From positions 3,478,505 to 3,542,504 of the forward strand of contig NC_030989.1 of the NCBI RefSeq assembly GCF_000149955.1: a DNA stretch of 64,000 bases, written 5' to 3'. The notes under the pieces were generated by a model. It did no database searches. It worked only from the letters and a program-made list of their open reading frames with translations, and had not been told where the DNA came from. Below are positions 31,346 to 41,126 of the stretch, in pieces. Source of the stretch: Fusarium oxysporum f. sp. lycopersici 4287 (Eukaryota > Ascomycota > Sordariomycetes > Hypocreales > Nectriaceae). Each line of letters starts with the position of its first letter. The first letter of the stretch is position 1. A program made the translations under genes and the position numbers.

Positions 31346-31551
31346 TGTTGAATGTTGGAGGGTTCACCCTCAACTTCAGGATTAAGGTTCAGGATTAAAG
31401 TTTGACGCCCTAAACTTAGATCGTAGGACTTTCATCTAGGACTTTCTAGGACTCAAGTCCTAGAAGGAACCAGTCAAAGATATAAGGTCTCAATGGTCCT
31501 TCGATTGCGAAAGAATCAAGAAATATACACGATTCACCTTAATATCTGACA
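31346..31551 (+). repeat. Left LTR (206 bp)
   Basis: Begins TGTTGAATG and ends ATCTGACA. It contains a perfect hairpin GAGGGTTCACCCTC (31358-31371), an 11-bp direct repeat TTCAGGATTAA (31375-31385 and 31388-31398), and an 18-bp inverted repeat CTAGGACTCAAGTCCTAG (31446-31463). Confidence 0.95.
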
Positions 31552-31626
31552 ATTAAGAGTCTCATTGCCTCAACCATTTTTATTTTTATTTTTCAATACC
31601 TTGAAGAACCCTCTTTCTCATACATA

Positions 31627-32832
31627 ATGTCCCTATCCAAGCCCCAAAAGGAAGGTCTTACGGCTACCCTCTCTAAGCCTGAGGACTTCCTCAACTGGGA
31701 GCATGAATTCCTCCTTCAGGCCCATCGTCTTGGTCTTCAGCAGCACCTCAAAAGCAAGACATTCCTCGGAGACGAACCAGCTATCCCGGATATAAGAAAA
31801 CGCAGATATACGAAGACCGCTACAGCCCAACGAACAATCCGGTCTCATACTGCCGAATCTCAAGACGGCGCCCCAGACGACATTCAGGAAACGGCAAATG
31901 GAACATGGTCTATCTCTGACCTTACAGACCAAGGCCAGAAGATCTTCCAGCAGGATTTAACCTTTTATCAGCTACAAGAGAAGGTTTTCGAAAAACAGAA
32001 AAACGCTCTTGGAACCCTTCAGGACTGGGTTATCCGTACGGTCTCCCCAAGCTTGATTCAAACCTGCTGTCAGTCACACGAATCAATATACGAATGGCAC
32101 TGGAACCTTCGTGCCCGGTGTGGAAGGACCGAGGAAGATGAAACGAAGGATGCCAGAAATAGGTATCTTACATTACTAAGAACTGCCCCAAAGACGGTCA
32201 GCCAAGCAGCATTCAAGTGGCTAGATCAATGGGAAGAGGCAATGGCGAAAGGGCGACAACGAGAGGTCCCTGAAACGCTCCACAACAGTGCATGGGCCTG
32301 GGACTTCTTCAGTGTCACCACACACATCTTGCCCAGCTGGACTGCCTCATACAAAATCTCTTCAAAGACTCTATTGCAAAATAGGGCCCTCTCATACCGA
32401 GATGTAGGGAACGCCTTCCGAAATGAGCTCCAAGATGCAGAAGCCACGAAGGGCCGAGTGGCCCGCGGTGCGTTTTCTGCGAGCTATGCTGGGGAGGACC
32501 CCCAGGATGATGAAGGGGACGCCCGCATCATTGAAGGCCAGTACCCATTTTCGAAGAAGGGAGAAAGAAAACGCCAGAGGTCTCCTGAGAAGAGACAGGA
32601 ATGCCCGGCGTGTGGGTTATCCCACGAACTTGCGAAATGCTTCTATGTCTTTCCAAATCAGGCATGGAAGGGATTCAAGCCCCGAGAGAAGATCCAAAAG
32701 AAGGTGAAAGAAGCTCTCGAGGAAGACTCAGACCTGGAGGCCAAGGTAAAAGCCCTCACTCGGAAGAAGGCCAGGACCACAAAAGACAGAACCTTGATGC
32801 AGCCAACAAAGGAAGAAAACTCAGACCAATGA
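31627..32832 (+). CDS. gag: Retrotransposon Gag protein
   Basis: A 401-residue capsid/nucleocapsid protein that would form the virus-like particle. The N-terminal half is helical (copia capsid-like). Near the C-terminus there is a zinc knuckle CPACGLSHELAKC, a C-x2-C-x3-H-x4-C variant one residue shorter than the usual CCHC, followed by FYVFPNQAWKGF, which is common to fungal copia Gags. A lysine/arginine-rich tail ends at a UGA (32830-32832). The pol frame continues in the same register after that stop. Confidence 0.88.
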   Translation: MSLSKPQKEGLTATLSKPEDFLNWEHEFLLQAHRLGLQQHLKSKTFLGDEPAIPDIRKRRYTKTATAQRTIRSHTAESQDGAPDDIQETANGTWSISDLTDQGQKIFQQDLTFYQLQEKVFEKQKNALGTLQDWVIRTVSPSLIQTCCQSHESIYEWHWNLRARCGRTEEDETKDARNRYLTLLRTAPKTVSQAAFKWLDQWEEAMAKGRQREVPETLHNSAWAWDFFSVTTHILPSWTASYKISSKTLLQNRALSYRDVGNAFRNELQDAEATKGRVARGAFSASYAGEDPQDDEGDARIIEGQYPFSKKGERKRQRSPEKRQECPACGLSHELAKCFYVFPNQAWKGFKPREKIQKKVKEALEEDSDLEAKVKALTRKKARTTKDRTLMQPTKEENSDQ

Positions 32833-35800
32833 CTGTACGGCCGACCAGTCGCCGAAATCAAGACCGCCTTTGCAGCCCAAAGGGATAACTATCCCTTACG
32901 GAACTCCGTGATCCTCGACCCCGGAGCTACTATCTCAATCACAAACAGTGCCAACAGACTAGCGAGATTCCAGCAGGCTATTCCAGGCGACTTCATCTGG
33001 GCAGGAGACCGAAAACTACCCATCTTAGGCTACGGAACCATGACCATCAGGCTCACAGGAACTCGAGTCCTAATGCTTGAAGATGTAGCCTATTGCCCTC
33101 GGCTCCTTACGACCCTAGTCTCCCTACGTCAACTACGAAAGAAAGGCTTCTATTGGGATAATAGGCGTAACCCAACGACCCTCCGACGACTCGACCGAAC
33201 GATTGCATGCACAATCCATGACCTATACGGCCAGTATGTCGTCGAATACCAGTCAGAAAGCTTCCCAAAAGCAGCCTTTGCAGCCCACAGATTCAGCTCT
33301 CACACAAAGAGAGCCCCTTTGACGGGAGAAGCTATCCGATGGCACAGTCGCCTAGGGCACCCGGGACCACAAGCTCTGGAACATCTTATCTCGGCCTCTC
33401 AAGGGGTGCGAATACGAGGACCAGCCACTGTTGAATGCGACGCCTGTGGCATATCGAAGATCAAGAGACAAATCAGACGAGCCCCAAGACAATCCGATCA
33501 GAAGGCCGGCGAGCGTATCGCTATTGACTTCCATGACTACCAAGAAGGCATAGGCGGCTATACCTCACAGATGTTGTTAACCTGCCGAGCTACGGGTTAC
33601 ATCTGGGATTACTACCTCACAGCCCGGACGACAGAAGCTGTTATCACCGCTTTCAAATCCTTCCTAAGTCATCTGGAAGTCCAACACGGCCTCAAGGTCA
33701 AAGTCATCGAATGCGATAACGAGATCACGGAGATCAAGCCGAAAATCGGAGACTTCCTGAGGAATAGAGCTATCATCATCGAGCCCTCGGCCCCATACAC
33801 ACAAGCCCAGAATGGGGGTGCCGAACGCTCAGGGGGTGTAGTCAAGGACAAGGAAAGGGCTATGCGAACAGGCGCAAAGCTTCCTCACCAGCTGTGGCCA
33901 GAAATTGGAAGGACAGCAGTTTATCTGTACAACCGAACGCCGAACTACGCATCAGGCTGGAAAACGCCATATGATCAACTGCATACAGCATCAGCCAAAG
34001 CAGCAGGGATTCCACAGCCGAAGAAACAGCCGGATCAAACACACCTACGGGCATTTGGCTGCAAGGCCTATGCAATGACCTCAGATGCCCAGCAGAAGGT
34101 CAATCGCAAGATGCGGCTTAAGCCCAAAGGTTGGATCGGCTTCCTAGTGGGATATAGGTCCTCAAATATCTATAGGATCTGGATCCCCACGATCAACCGG
34201 ATAGTCAATACTCGAGACGTCATATTTAATGAAGACGAAGGCTGCAACGGAGACTGGGAAAGCTTCAAAGATGAACTACTCGAAGCTGACCTAGAAGAAG
34301 TTGCCAAGTTCGTACAAGGATCCTCCCTGCCGGAACAAGACGACAACGAACAAGCCGAACAGGTTGAAGACTGTATTGAAGTGGTCCTTCCAACAACCAC
34401 CCTAGCAGACGAAAGCAGCCCTATTACAGACGAAACAGAAGACTGCATCGTGGCGACTGCCCTAGAAAACGGCCTTAAACAGTCAGAAGACTCTGATATC
34501 CTTCTAACACCTCCAGTCACACCACTGTCAGCGCTACTAGCGCACAGCTCCAGGGTCTTATCAGACGAAGGAAACAAAACAGTCTCGTGGCAAGCAGCCT
34601 TCCTAGCCGGAACAAAGTCCCCTCTCCAGACCTCAATTGAACGGAAGCTCCGACAAGGGGTGAAAATGCATCGAAACTCTCTACCGCCGCCCCCGACGAA
34701 ACATCAAGACCTAAAGCATCACCCTTTTGGAATGCTCTTTCAAGAGGCTGAAGAAAGCCACCTTCAGAGTCACAAGGAAATGAGGTCCTGGACTGAGATT
34801 CGAAAGAAAGACGCTTGCGCCGTTGACCAACAAGTCCTTGGTTGTATGTGGGTATACGTTTACAAGTTCGATAAACACGGCCGATTTCAGAAATGCAAGG
34901 CACGGCTAGTGGTCAGAGGAGACCAACAAGCTAAGGGAAGGTTGCAAGAAACATATGCAGCTACCCTAGCCGGAAGGTCTTTCCGGACCCTGATAGCCAT
35001 TGCGGCCAGATTTGACCTAGAGATGGTCCAATACGATGTGGTCAACGCCTTCGTAAACGCCCCAATTGACCAGGATATTTTCATGCACATGGCCCCGGGG
35101 TATAAGAAAACAGCAACTATCCTGAAGCTCAACAAGGCCCTGTACGGACTACGAGCCTCTCCCTTGCTATGGCAGAAAGAACTCTCGAAGACCCTCCTAG
35201 AGTTAGGCTACACACAGATTCCTCACGAACCTTGTTGTTCANNNNNNNNNNNNNNNNNNNNNNNNNNNNNNNNNNNNNNNNNNNNNNNNNNNNNNNNNNN
35301 NNNNNNNNNNNNNNNNNNNNNNNNNNNNNNNNNNNNNNNNNNNNNNNNNNNNNNNNNNNNNNNNNNNNNNNNNNNNNNNNNNNNNNNNNNNNNNNNNNNN
35401 NNNNNNNNNNNNNNNNNNNNNNNNNNNNNNNNNNNNNNNNNNNNNNNNNNNNNNNNNNNNNNNNNNNNNNNNNNNNNNNNNNNNNNNNNNNNNNNNNNNN
35501 NNNNNNNNNNNNNNNNNNNNNNNNNNNNNNNNNNNNNNNNNNNNNNNNNNNNNNNNNNNNNNNNNNNNNNNNNNNNNNNNNNNNNNNNNNNNNNNNNNNN
35601 NNNNNNNNNNNNNNNNNNNNNNNNNNNNNNNNNNNNNNNNNNNNNNNNNNNNNNNNNNNNNNNNNNNNNNNNNNNNNNNNNNNNNNNNNNNNNNNNNNNN
35701 NNNNNNNNNNNNNNNNNNNNNNNNNNNNNNNNNNNNNNNNNNNNNNNNNNNNNNNNNNNNNNNNNNNNNNNNNNNNNNNNNNNNNNNNNNNNNNNNNNNN

Positions 35801-36390
35801 NNNNNNNNNNNNNNNNNNNNNNNNNNNNNNNNNNNNNNNNNNNNNNNNNNNNNNNNNNNNNNNNNNNNNNNNNNNNNNNNNNNNNNNNNNNNNNNNNNNN
35901 NNNNNNNNNNNNNNNNNNNNNNNNNNNNNNNNNNNNNNNNNNNNNNNNNNNNNNNTCAGAGCTCCTAGCCCTGGCACAGGCTGCTAAGGAATCCCTCTAT
36001 GTGAGTCGGCTGTTGAAAGAGCTTACAGTTCAGATGGATGATCCGACTATCCGTATCGACTGCGACAATACTCAAACTATCAACCTTGTGACCGCCGAAA
36101 TCGCTACTTTGAAGACTAAGTTGCGGCACGTGGATATTCACAACCACTGGCTGAGACAGGAGGTCCAAGAAGGGAGAATTCAAGTCAAATACACCAAATC
36201 AACGGATATGATCGCAGACGGATTAACAAAGGCCCTGCCGGCAGGCAGATGGAACCGCTTCCTCTATCAACTTGGCCTGGAAGATATTCAGGAAAGACAA
36301 CAGCAGAGCCGGAAGCAAGAAGGAATAGAAGCAAGGCTCCAGAGGATAGAAGACTGCCTAGGAAATGCAGGCTCAACTGGGACCTATTGA
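32833..36390 (+). CDS. pol: Retrotransposon Pol (protease, integrase, RT, RNase H), contains assembly gap
   Basis: Open in the gag frame immediately after the gag UGA. Order: protease with ILDPGATISI (the usual Asp-Ser/Thr-Gly reads Asp-Pro-Gly), GAG-pre-integrase/zinc region (HSRLGHPG, CDACG), integrase core with acidic residues in AIDFHD, ECDNE and GGAERS, then RT (WVYVYKFDKHG, QYDVVNAFVNAPID, KALYGLRASPLLWQ). Ns replace 35242..35955, where the YVDD catalytic box should lie. RNase H follows (SELLALAQAAKE, IRIDCDNTQT, TKLRHVDIHNHWLR) to the stop at 36388. The gap length is a multiple of three and the frame is kept on both sides. Apart from the protease triplet no defect is visible. Confidence 0.88.
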   Translation: MYGRPVAEIKTAFAAQRDNYPLRNSVILDPGATISITNSANRLARFQQAIPGDFIWAGDRKLPILGYGTMTIRLTGTRVLMLEDVAYCPRLLTTLVSLRQLRKKGFYWDNRRNPTTLRRLDRTIACTIHDLYGQYVVEYQSESFPKAAFAAHRFSSHTKRAPLTGEAIRWHSRLGHPGPQALEHLISASQGVRIRGPATVECDACGISKIKRQIRRAPRQSDQKAGERIAIDFHDYQEGIGGYTSQMLLTCRATGYIWDYYLTARTTEAVITAFKSFLSHLEVQHGLKVKVIECDNEITEIKPKIGDFLRNRAIIIEPSAPYTQAQNGGAERSGGVVKDKERAMRTGAKLPHQLWPEIGRTAVYLYNRTPNYASGWKTPYDQLHTASAKAAGIPQPKKQPDQTHLRAFGCKAYAMTSDAQQKVNRKMRLKPKGWIGFLVGYRSSNIYRIWIPTINRIVNTRDVIFNEDEGCNGDWESFKDELLEADLEEVAKFVQGSSLPEQDDNEQAEQVEDCIEVVLPTTTLADESSPITDETEDCIVATALENGLKQSEDSDILLTPPVTPLSALLAHSSRVLSDEGNKTVSWQAAFLAGTKSPLQTSIERKLRQGVKMHRNSLPPPPTKHQDLKHHPFGMLFQEAEESHLQSHKEMRSWTEIRKKDACAVDQQVLGCMWVYVYKFDKHGRFQKCKARLVVRGDQQAKGRLQETYAATLAGRSFRTLIAIAARFDLEMVQYDVVNAFVNAPIDQDIFMHMAPGYKKTATILKLNKALYGLRASPLLWQKELSKTLLELGYTQIPHEPCCSXXXXXXXXXXXXXXXXXXXXXXXXXXXXXXXXXXXXXXXXXXXXXXXXXXXXXXXXXXXXXXXXXXXXXXXXXXXXXXXXXXXXXXXXXXXXXXXXXXXXXXXXXXXXXXXXXXXXXXXXXXXXXXXXXXXXXXXXXXXXXXXXXXXXXXXXXXXXXXXXXXXXXXXXXXXXXXXXXXXXXXXXXXXXXXXXXXXXXXXXXXXXXXXXXXXXXXXXXXXXXXXXXXXXXXXXXXXXXXSELLALAQAAKESLYVSRLLKELTVQMDDPTIRIDCDNTQTINLVTAEIATLKTKLRHVDIHNHWLRQEVQEGRIQVKYTKSTDMIADGLTKALPAGRWNRFLYQLGLEDIQERQQQSRKQEGIEARLQRIEDCLGNAGSTGTY
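35242..35955. other. Assembly gap (714 N)
   Basis: Run of N inside pol; sequence unknown. Open frames reported across it on the minus strand are meaningless. Confidence 0.99.
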
Positions 36391-36393
36391 GCC

Positions 36394-36403
36394 TGAGGGG
36401 GTG
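36394..36403 (+). other. Polypurine tract of the retrotransposon
   Basis: TGAGGGGGTG sits immediately before the right LTR, the expected position of the plus-strand primer. Confidence 0.6.
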
Positions 36404-36609
36404 TGTTGAATGTTGGAGGGTTCACCCTCAACTTCAGGATTAAGGTTCAGGATTAAAGTTTGACGCCCTAAACTTAGATCGTAGGACTTTCATCTAGGAC
36501 TTTCTAGGACTCAAGTCCTAGAAGGAACCAGTCAAAGATATAAGGTCTCAATGGTCCTTCGATTGCGAAAGAATCAAGAAATATACACGATTCACCTTAA
36601 TATCTGACA
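36404..36609 (+). repeat. Right LTR (206 bp)
   Basis: Same length and, by eye, same sequence as the left LTR, with TG...CA ends. Confidence 0.95.
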
Positions 36610-36614
36610 CAAGT
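36610..36614. repeat. 5-bp target-site duplication, right copy
   Basis: CAAGT follows the right LTR and restores the ALDH frame with the bases that follow. Confidence 0.92.
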
Positions 36615-38332
36615 CTCATCCTATTAACCTCAAGGACTACTATGTCCAGATCATCGATGGCAAAAGCGCCCCTACCCAAAAGACCCACCAGGGTATAAAC
36701 CCAGCGACCCTTGAGAAGAAGCCTGAGGTCCCTGTCGCCACCCAAGACGACTTGAACCGAGCTGTCGACGCTGCTAGAAAGGCTTACAAGTCTTGGTCAA
36801 AGGTTCCATGGGAGGAGCGAAAGCAGAAGCTGTTTGCGTGGGCCGATGCCATTGAGGCCCAGAAGAAGGAATTCGCCGACCTTCTTGTCTCTGAGCAAGG
36901 AAAACCTGTAAGACCTTTAACATGAGTTGAGAAGAAGGGGATTGCTGACGATTTAGATTGCTCAAGCTTCTGGTGAGGCTGAGGCTGCGATTGCTTGGGT
37001 CAGAGGCCAAGCTAGCATTGACCTCCCCGAAGAAGTCGTCGAGGATAGCGAGAGCCGCAAGATTATCACGAGATACACTCCTCTTGGTGTAGCCGCTGCT
37101 ATTGTCCCATGGAACTTCCCCCTCATGCTGGCAGCCGCAAAGATTGCTCCCGCTCTCGTCACAGGAAACGTCATCATTGTGAAACCATCGCCCTTCACGC
37201 CTTATTGCGGCCTGAAACTGGTTGAGTTGGCACAGCAGTTCTTCCCTCCTGGCGTTGTGCAGTCACTCAGTGGTGATGATAACCTTGGCCCTTGGATCAC
37301 AAGCCATGAGGGTATTGATAAGATCAGCTTTACAGGTTCGACCAATACTGGAAAATTGGTGATGCAGAGTGCTGCCAAGACACTTAAGCGTGTTACTCTT
37401 GAGCTGTGAGTACAAGTCTTGGACGTGGTTATCGTAGCTAACATTTGGCAGCGGCGGTAATGATGCTGCCGTTATTTTCCCTGATGTCGACATTGAAAGC
37501 GTGGCTGAAAAGGTATGCTCTTTGACAGCCTAAAGCAAGAATCAATTTTGCTTACGAGTAATAGGTTTCTACACTTGCATTCATGAACTCAGGTCAGATC
37601 TGCTTGAACGTCAAGCGAATATATGTCCATGAATCTATCTACGAGAAGTTCCGTGATGCTGTAGTTAAGCACGTCAAGAACTACAAGCTCGGCGACGGTT
37701 CATCTGAGGGAACCAGCCACGGTCCAGTCCAGAACGAAATGCAGTACAACAGAGTGAAGACCTTCTTCGACGACATCGAGAAGCAAGGCTGGAAGGTTGC
37801 TACGGGTGGCAAATTTGACCCTGCGCCTAAGGATGGTTATTACATCCAGCCTACTGTGATCGATAACCCTCCCGAGAACTCTAGGATTGTGGTTGAGGAG
37901 CCTTTTGGTAAGTTTCTCACGACACATAGTATTATAGCAGCCACTGACATATCAGGCCCTATCCTTCCTATCCTTTCATGGAAGGATGAAGATGAAGTCA
38001 TCGAGCGTGCCAACGATACCAAGCTTGGTCTTGGAGCCTCCGTCTGGTCGTCGAACATCGAAACAGCAGAGCGAGTGGCTAAGCAACTCGAGGCGGGAAC
38101 TGTCTGGGTCAACAACCATTTTGATATCACTCCCATGGCTCCCTTCGGTGGTCATAAACAGTCTGGAATTGGTGCTGAGTGGGGTATCAACGGACTCAAG
38201 GGTTTCTGTAATGTGCAGAGTCTCTTCGTGAGCAAGCTTTAGGTAGTAGGGGTTTTGATTTAGTTTAATAGAAACTAAGAATATCTCGACGGATTTCATC
38301 GTTTGATATTGTGCTAGCTGTTGCTCAGAACC

Positions 38333-39274
38333 TTACAGCTTGACTTCTACTACCTGTCCACCAGAGACAGCATCGTTATTCTGCCCAGACGTAACAACGT
38401 ACAGAATCTTTCCATCGTTGCTGAAGGTGGCACTACTAGGACCAGCAAGAAGCCCCTCCACAAGAACAGTTTGTTTTCCTCCTCGAGTGATTTTCACAAC
38501 CCTATCCTGCCAGTAAACAACATACGCGTTTCCATTTAGATCCATGGCAAAGTCATCCGGGACATAAGAGGAGCCCTTTTTAAGCTTGGCAAGAACCTCG
38601 AAATCGCCAAGTTTGTTTCCCATATCATCAATCTTGACTCGATTGAAGGACTGATGAGCGGTGTTGGTGAAGTACAGGTAGTCATTGAAAATCTTGATCC
38701 CGTTTACACCAACGGGGAAAGGACCGCCAGAAACTGGAGCAAGTGCTTTGTCTTTGATAGCTACTTCAATATGTCCAGTAGTTGTATCGATTCTCAGAAT
38801 CTCACCCCTTTCGGCATCAGCAGCAAGAACGATGTGTCTATGGCGTGGCAATGCCAAGATGCCATTGACCGGCCCGTACTTGGACTTCTGAAAGACAGTA
38901 GAGACGGAGACCTTATCACCATCAAACTTGAGAAGGGAAAGGTTCATGGTGTCGTTCTGATACATCCCCTCAAAGATGCCTCCAGTAACAGCAAAGACAT
39001 CTTGCCCAACCTCCGCGATACCAGACAGTGCGTTCACTCCCTCGACTTTGAAAATAGCGCGGGGTTCAGCAGGGGTACTGTTCGGAGAGAAAGAATATAC
39101 TTTGCCTTCTCCGATTGTAGTCATTAGAAGATCGCCGTTGGAACGAATGGCAACGTTTTCGATCCAAGTGTGTGGTATTTGGACGAGTTCAAGGGCCTTT
39201 GGTTGGAGCGAGGAGTAGTAAAAGGCTCCGGCACTGATGAAAGCTATGAGACTTGCCGTGAGTGCATAACGCAT
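38333..39274 (-). CDS. Secreted SMP-30/gluconolactonase-like beta-propeller protein
   Basis: A 313-aa intronless protein. MRYALTASLIAFISAGAFYY is a signal peptide or membrane anchor. The rest has the repeating strands of the SMP-30/Gluconolactonase/LRE superfamily (IENVAIRSNGDLLMTTIG, NALSGIAEVGQDVFAVTGG, GVNGIKIFNDYLYFTNTA, ATFSNDGKILYVVTSG). Relatives hydrolyse sugar lactones or other esters using a bound divalent metal; fungal secreted members are mostly uncharacterised. It is convergent with the ALDH gene, 90 bp apart. The region upstream of its start is partly hidden by an N gap (39289..39437). Confidence 0.82.
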   Translation of the reverse strand: MRYALTASLIAFISAGAFYYSSLQPKALELVQIPHTWIENVAIRSNGDLLMTTIGEGKVYSFSPNSTPAEPRAIFKVEGVNALSGIAEVGQDVFAVTGGIFEGMYQNDTMNLSLLKFDGDKVSVSTVFQKSKYGPVNGILALPRHRHIVLAADAERGEILRIDTTTGHIEVAIKDKALAPVSGGPFPVGVNGIKIFNDYLYFTNTAHQSFNRVKIDDMGNKLGDFEVLAKLKKGSSYVPDDFAMDLNGNAYVVYWQDRVVKITRGGKQTVLVEGLLAGPSSATFSNDGKILYVVTSGQNNDAVSGGQVVEVKL

Positions 39275-40282
39275 GATGGATTAGATCTNNNNNNNNNNNN
39301 NNNNNNNNNNNNNNNNNNNNNNNNNNNNNNNNNNNNNNNNNNNNNNNNNNNNNNNNNNNNNNNNNNNNNNNNNNNNNNNNNNNNNNNNNNNNNNNNNNNN
39401 NNNNNNNNNNNNNNNNNNNNNNNNNNNNNNNNNNNNNATGTAGATGCAGGGTGAGCTTGATGTGTTAGTCTCAATTATGGGTTACGAGAAGCTATTGATG
39501 AGGGAATGTGAGTATTTATGTGATCGATGGATATCTTGATCAACACCTGTTTGTCAGCCCCGGATTTAAGCTACTTAATTACGCGATTCGTATACCAAGT
39601 CTTATGATGGTAAAGGAATCCATTGGAACGACCCGACACAGGGTCTCAAAGTCATGAATAGTCGTGATTGGCCAGACTGGCTAACCCCATTGCCTAATTT
39701 CGTATTCACAGCTTCATGATTGGCCAACCCATATTCTCCGAAACGAGAGCTGTTCCTTCGGTGGACTGCCAAGAATAACAAGTTGGACCCAATTCTTGAA
39801 GAGACAATAGAAAGGCTGCCTAGCCTAGTTCTTTTCGTTCCATTCTTGACCGTTTCTTTGTGTTGGCCGCTGTTCTACAGAACTTGTTACTGCTAACTTG
39901 AACTCTGGTACTAAGATGTTTGCCATATCCTATTCTAGCCTGACAGGCAGCCGCGGCATCACAGGTTACAAGTGCACCTCATACTATGAATAGTCGCTCA
40001 AAGAACTATAGACAGAATCAAAGGAACTACGATGGCGAAAGAGAGACTTTCATCATTTGACAAGACGGCAAAGGATAATTCACCCGCTGTCTAGTAGTAA
40101 CATGTCGTTTTCATTCACTTGAGTAGACAGTCCAGAAACATATAAATATCAGAGAACGGGCATCTCATCCTTTCCATAATCTCAAAACCCGCATCAAGAA
40201 ACTGACTATCAAACTCAATCCACAATCTCTTACGAGTTGATCCTTGACGACAGGACTGAGCTGAGGGCCTTGAACTTTTAAG
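39275..40282. other. Intergenic region with a 149-bp assembly gap
   Basis: Ns span 39289..39437, directly upstream of the SMP-30-like gene, so its promoter is not fully visible. A TATAAATA-like box at about 40142-40149 precedes the gene at 40283. No coding region is seen. Confidence 0.5.
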
Positions 40283-40851
40283 ATGTCGTAAGTCATAACC
40301 CTGTCAATTCCGAGAATGTTCAGAGCCAGAGCTAACTACGTTAAAGTGACACAGACCAAAAGATCTGTCTCATCAGTCAACTGCAGAGCACTCTCGCCAA
40401 TCATGCTGACGTGATGAGTCTCCTTCCACCCAATGATAGCATCGTGTCAAAGATGCGTGAAATCGACAGCATGTTGCAGGAACAGATTGCTTTGTTGGAA
40501 CATGAAGTTGTAGAAGCAGAGTCCTATACATCAGATGGTGGAGTGTCTACTGAATCTGCCCAAGCACCCCATACACTTGACGCTGTACCAAGAACACCTG
40601 TTCCAGCAACGGAGGGTGACGACTTGGCTGGGCCTCACGGAAGGGATCTTCCAGATAGGCCCATCACTTCAGAAGAGATGGAAAGATTTCGACAGCGGCA
40701 ACCGCCTCTTGAAATCGTGGATGTTCAGAGGCCGATGGTCGTTTATAATGTCAGGAGGAATAGGTGGAGAGAGCCATTCAGGAGTTCTGCATTGAATAGG
40801 CTGGTTCCCACGCCTACCAATACACCGTTTTTGCATAAACCAATGAAATGA
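40283..40851 (+). CDS. Small coiled-coil protein of unknown function (2 exons)
   Basis: The first exon is only five bases (ATGTC, 40283..40287), followed by a 59-bp intron (GTAAGT...TTAAAG) and exon 40347..40851, giving 169 aa starting MSDTDQKICLISQLQ. The tiny first exon is inferred because the frame is open and coherent back to the acceptor and the ATG/GTAAGT context is good; alternatively the ATG at 40414 is the start. A heptad-like helix (MREIDSMLQEQIALLEHEV) suggests a coiled coil. The rest is polar and probably disordered. No family is recognised. A TATA-like box lies about 135 bp upstream. Confidence 0.6.
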
Positions 40852-41126
40852 AAGCCATGCGAGTGAGGTGGAGGTTGGTGAAGGCAGTAACGAGGGCTTG
40901 AATCATATTGCTTTACTAGGACAGAAGACTAGAAAACGAAAATGCGATAGTTCTTTACTGCCTTCTTGGAAGTAGGTAAATAAATTGATTCCTTTTCCGT
41001 AACAGAAACTGGTGCTTCAGTCCGTGGATATATCCAGCCCCTCAGAGAGCAAGAAAATCTCCGACGTTTAGATCAGAGTGCCAAAATAAACTGGTCTAAA
41101 GGCTTGCTAAGATATACTAAACTTAC

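Larger units (their letters stand above)
31346..36609 (+). mobile_element. Full-length Ty1/copia LTR retrotransposon
   Basis: 5264 bp including a 714-bp assembly gap. It has 206-bp LTRs starting TG and ending CA, a 5-bp target duplication, gag, and pol in the copia order protease-integrase-reverse transcriptase-RNase H. A purine-rich tract precedes the right LTR. It lies in the same orientation as the ALDH gene it interrupts. The two LTRs look identical, implying a recent insertion; a collapsed or patched assembly could also produce identity, since an N gap lies inside. Confidence 0.95.
31324..38242 (+). pseudogene. NAD(P)-dependent aldehyde dehydrogenase gene split by a copia element
   Basis: The start ATGGCTACC and 22 coding bases (31324..31345) are cut by the retrotransposon. 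Coding resumes in frame after the target duplication at 36615. Other exons end at 36907 and run 36957..37405, 37452..37512, 37565..37907 and 37956..38242. Without the insert the frame is 484 codons, the normal ALDH length, and phases close. ALDH marks: PWNFPLM, SFTGSTNTGK, VTLELGGND (catalytic Glu), NSGQIC (nucleophilic Cys) and EEPFGP. The reaction would be aldehyde to acid with NAD(P)+. No other lesion is seen, so inactivation is recent. The first useful downstream in-frame ATG (37125) would lose much of the Rossmann domain, so a functional product is unlikely unless the element is excised or spliced out. Confidence 0.9.

Noticed and set aside
35129..35987. Long frames on both strands running through Ns
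   Set aside because: Open only because the run of N has no stop codons.
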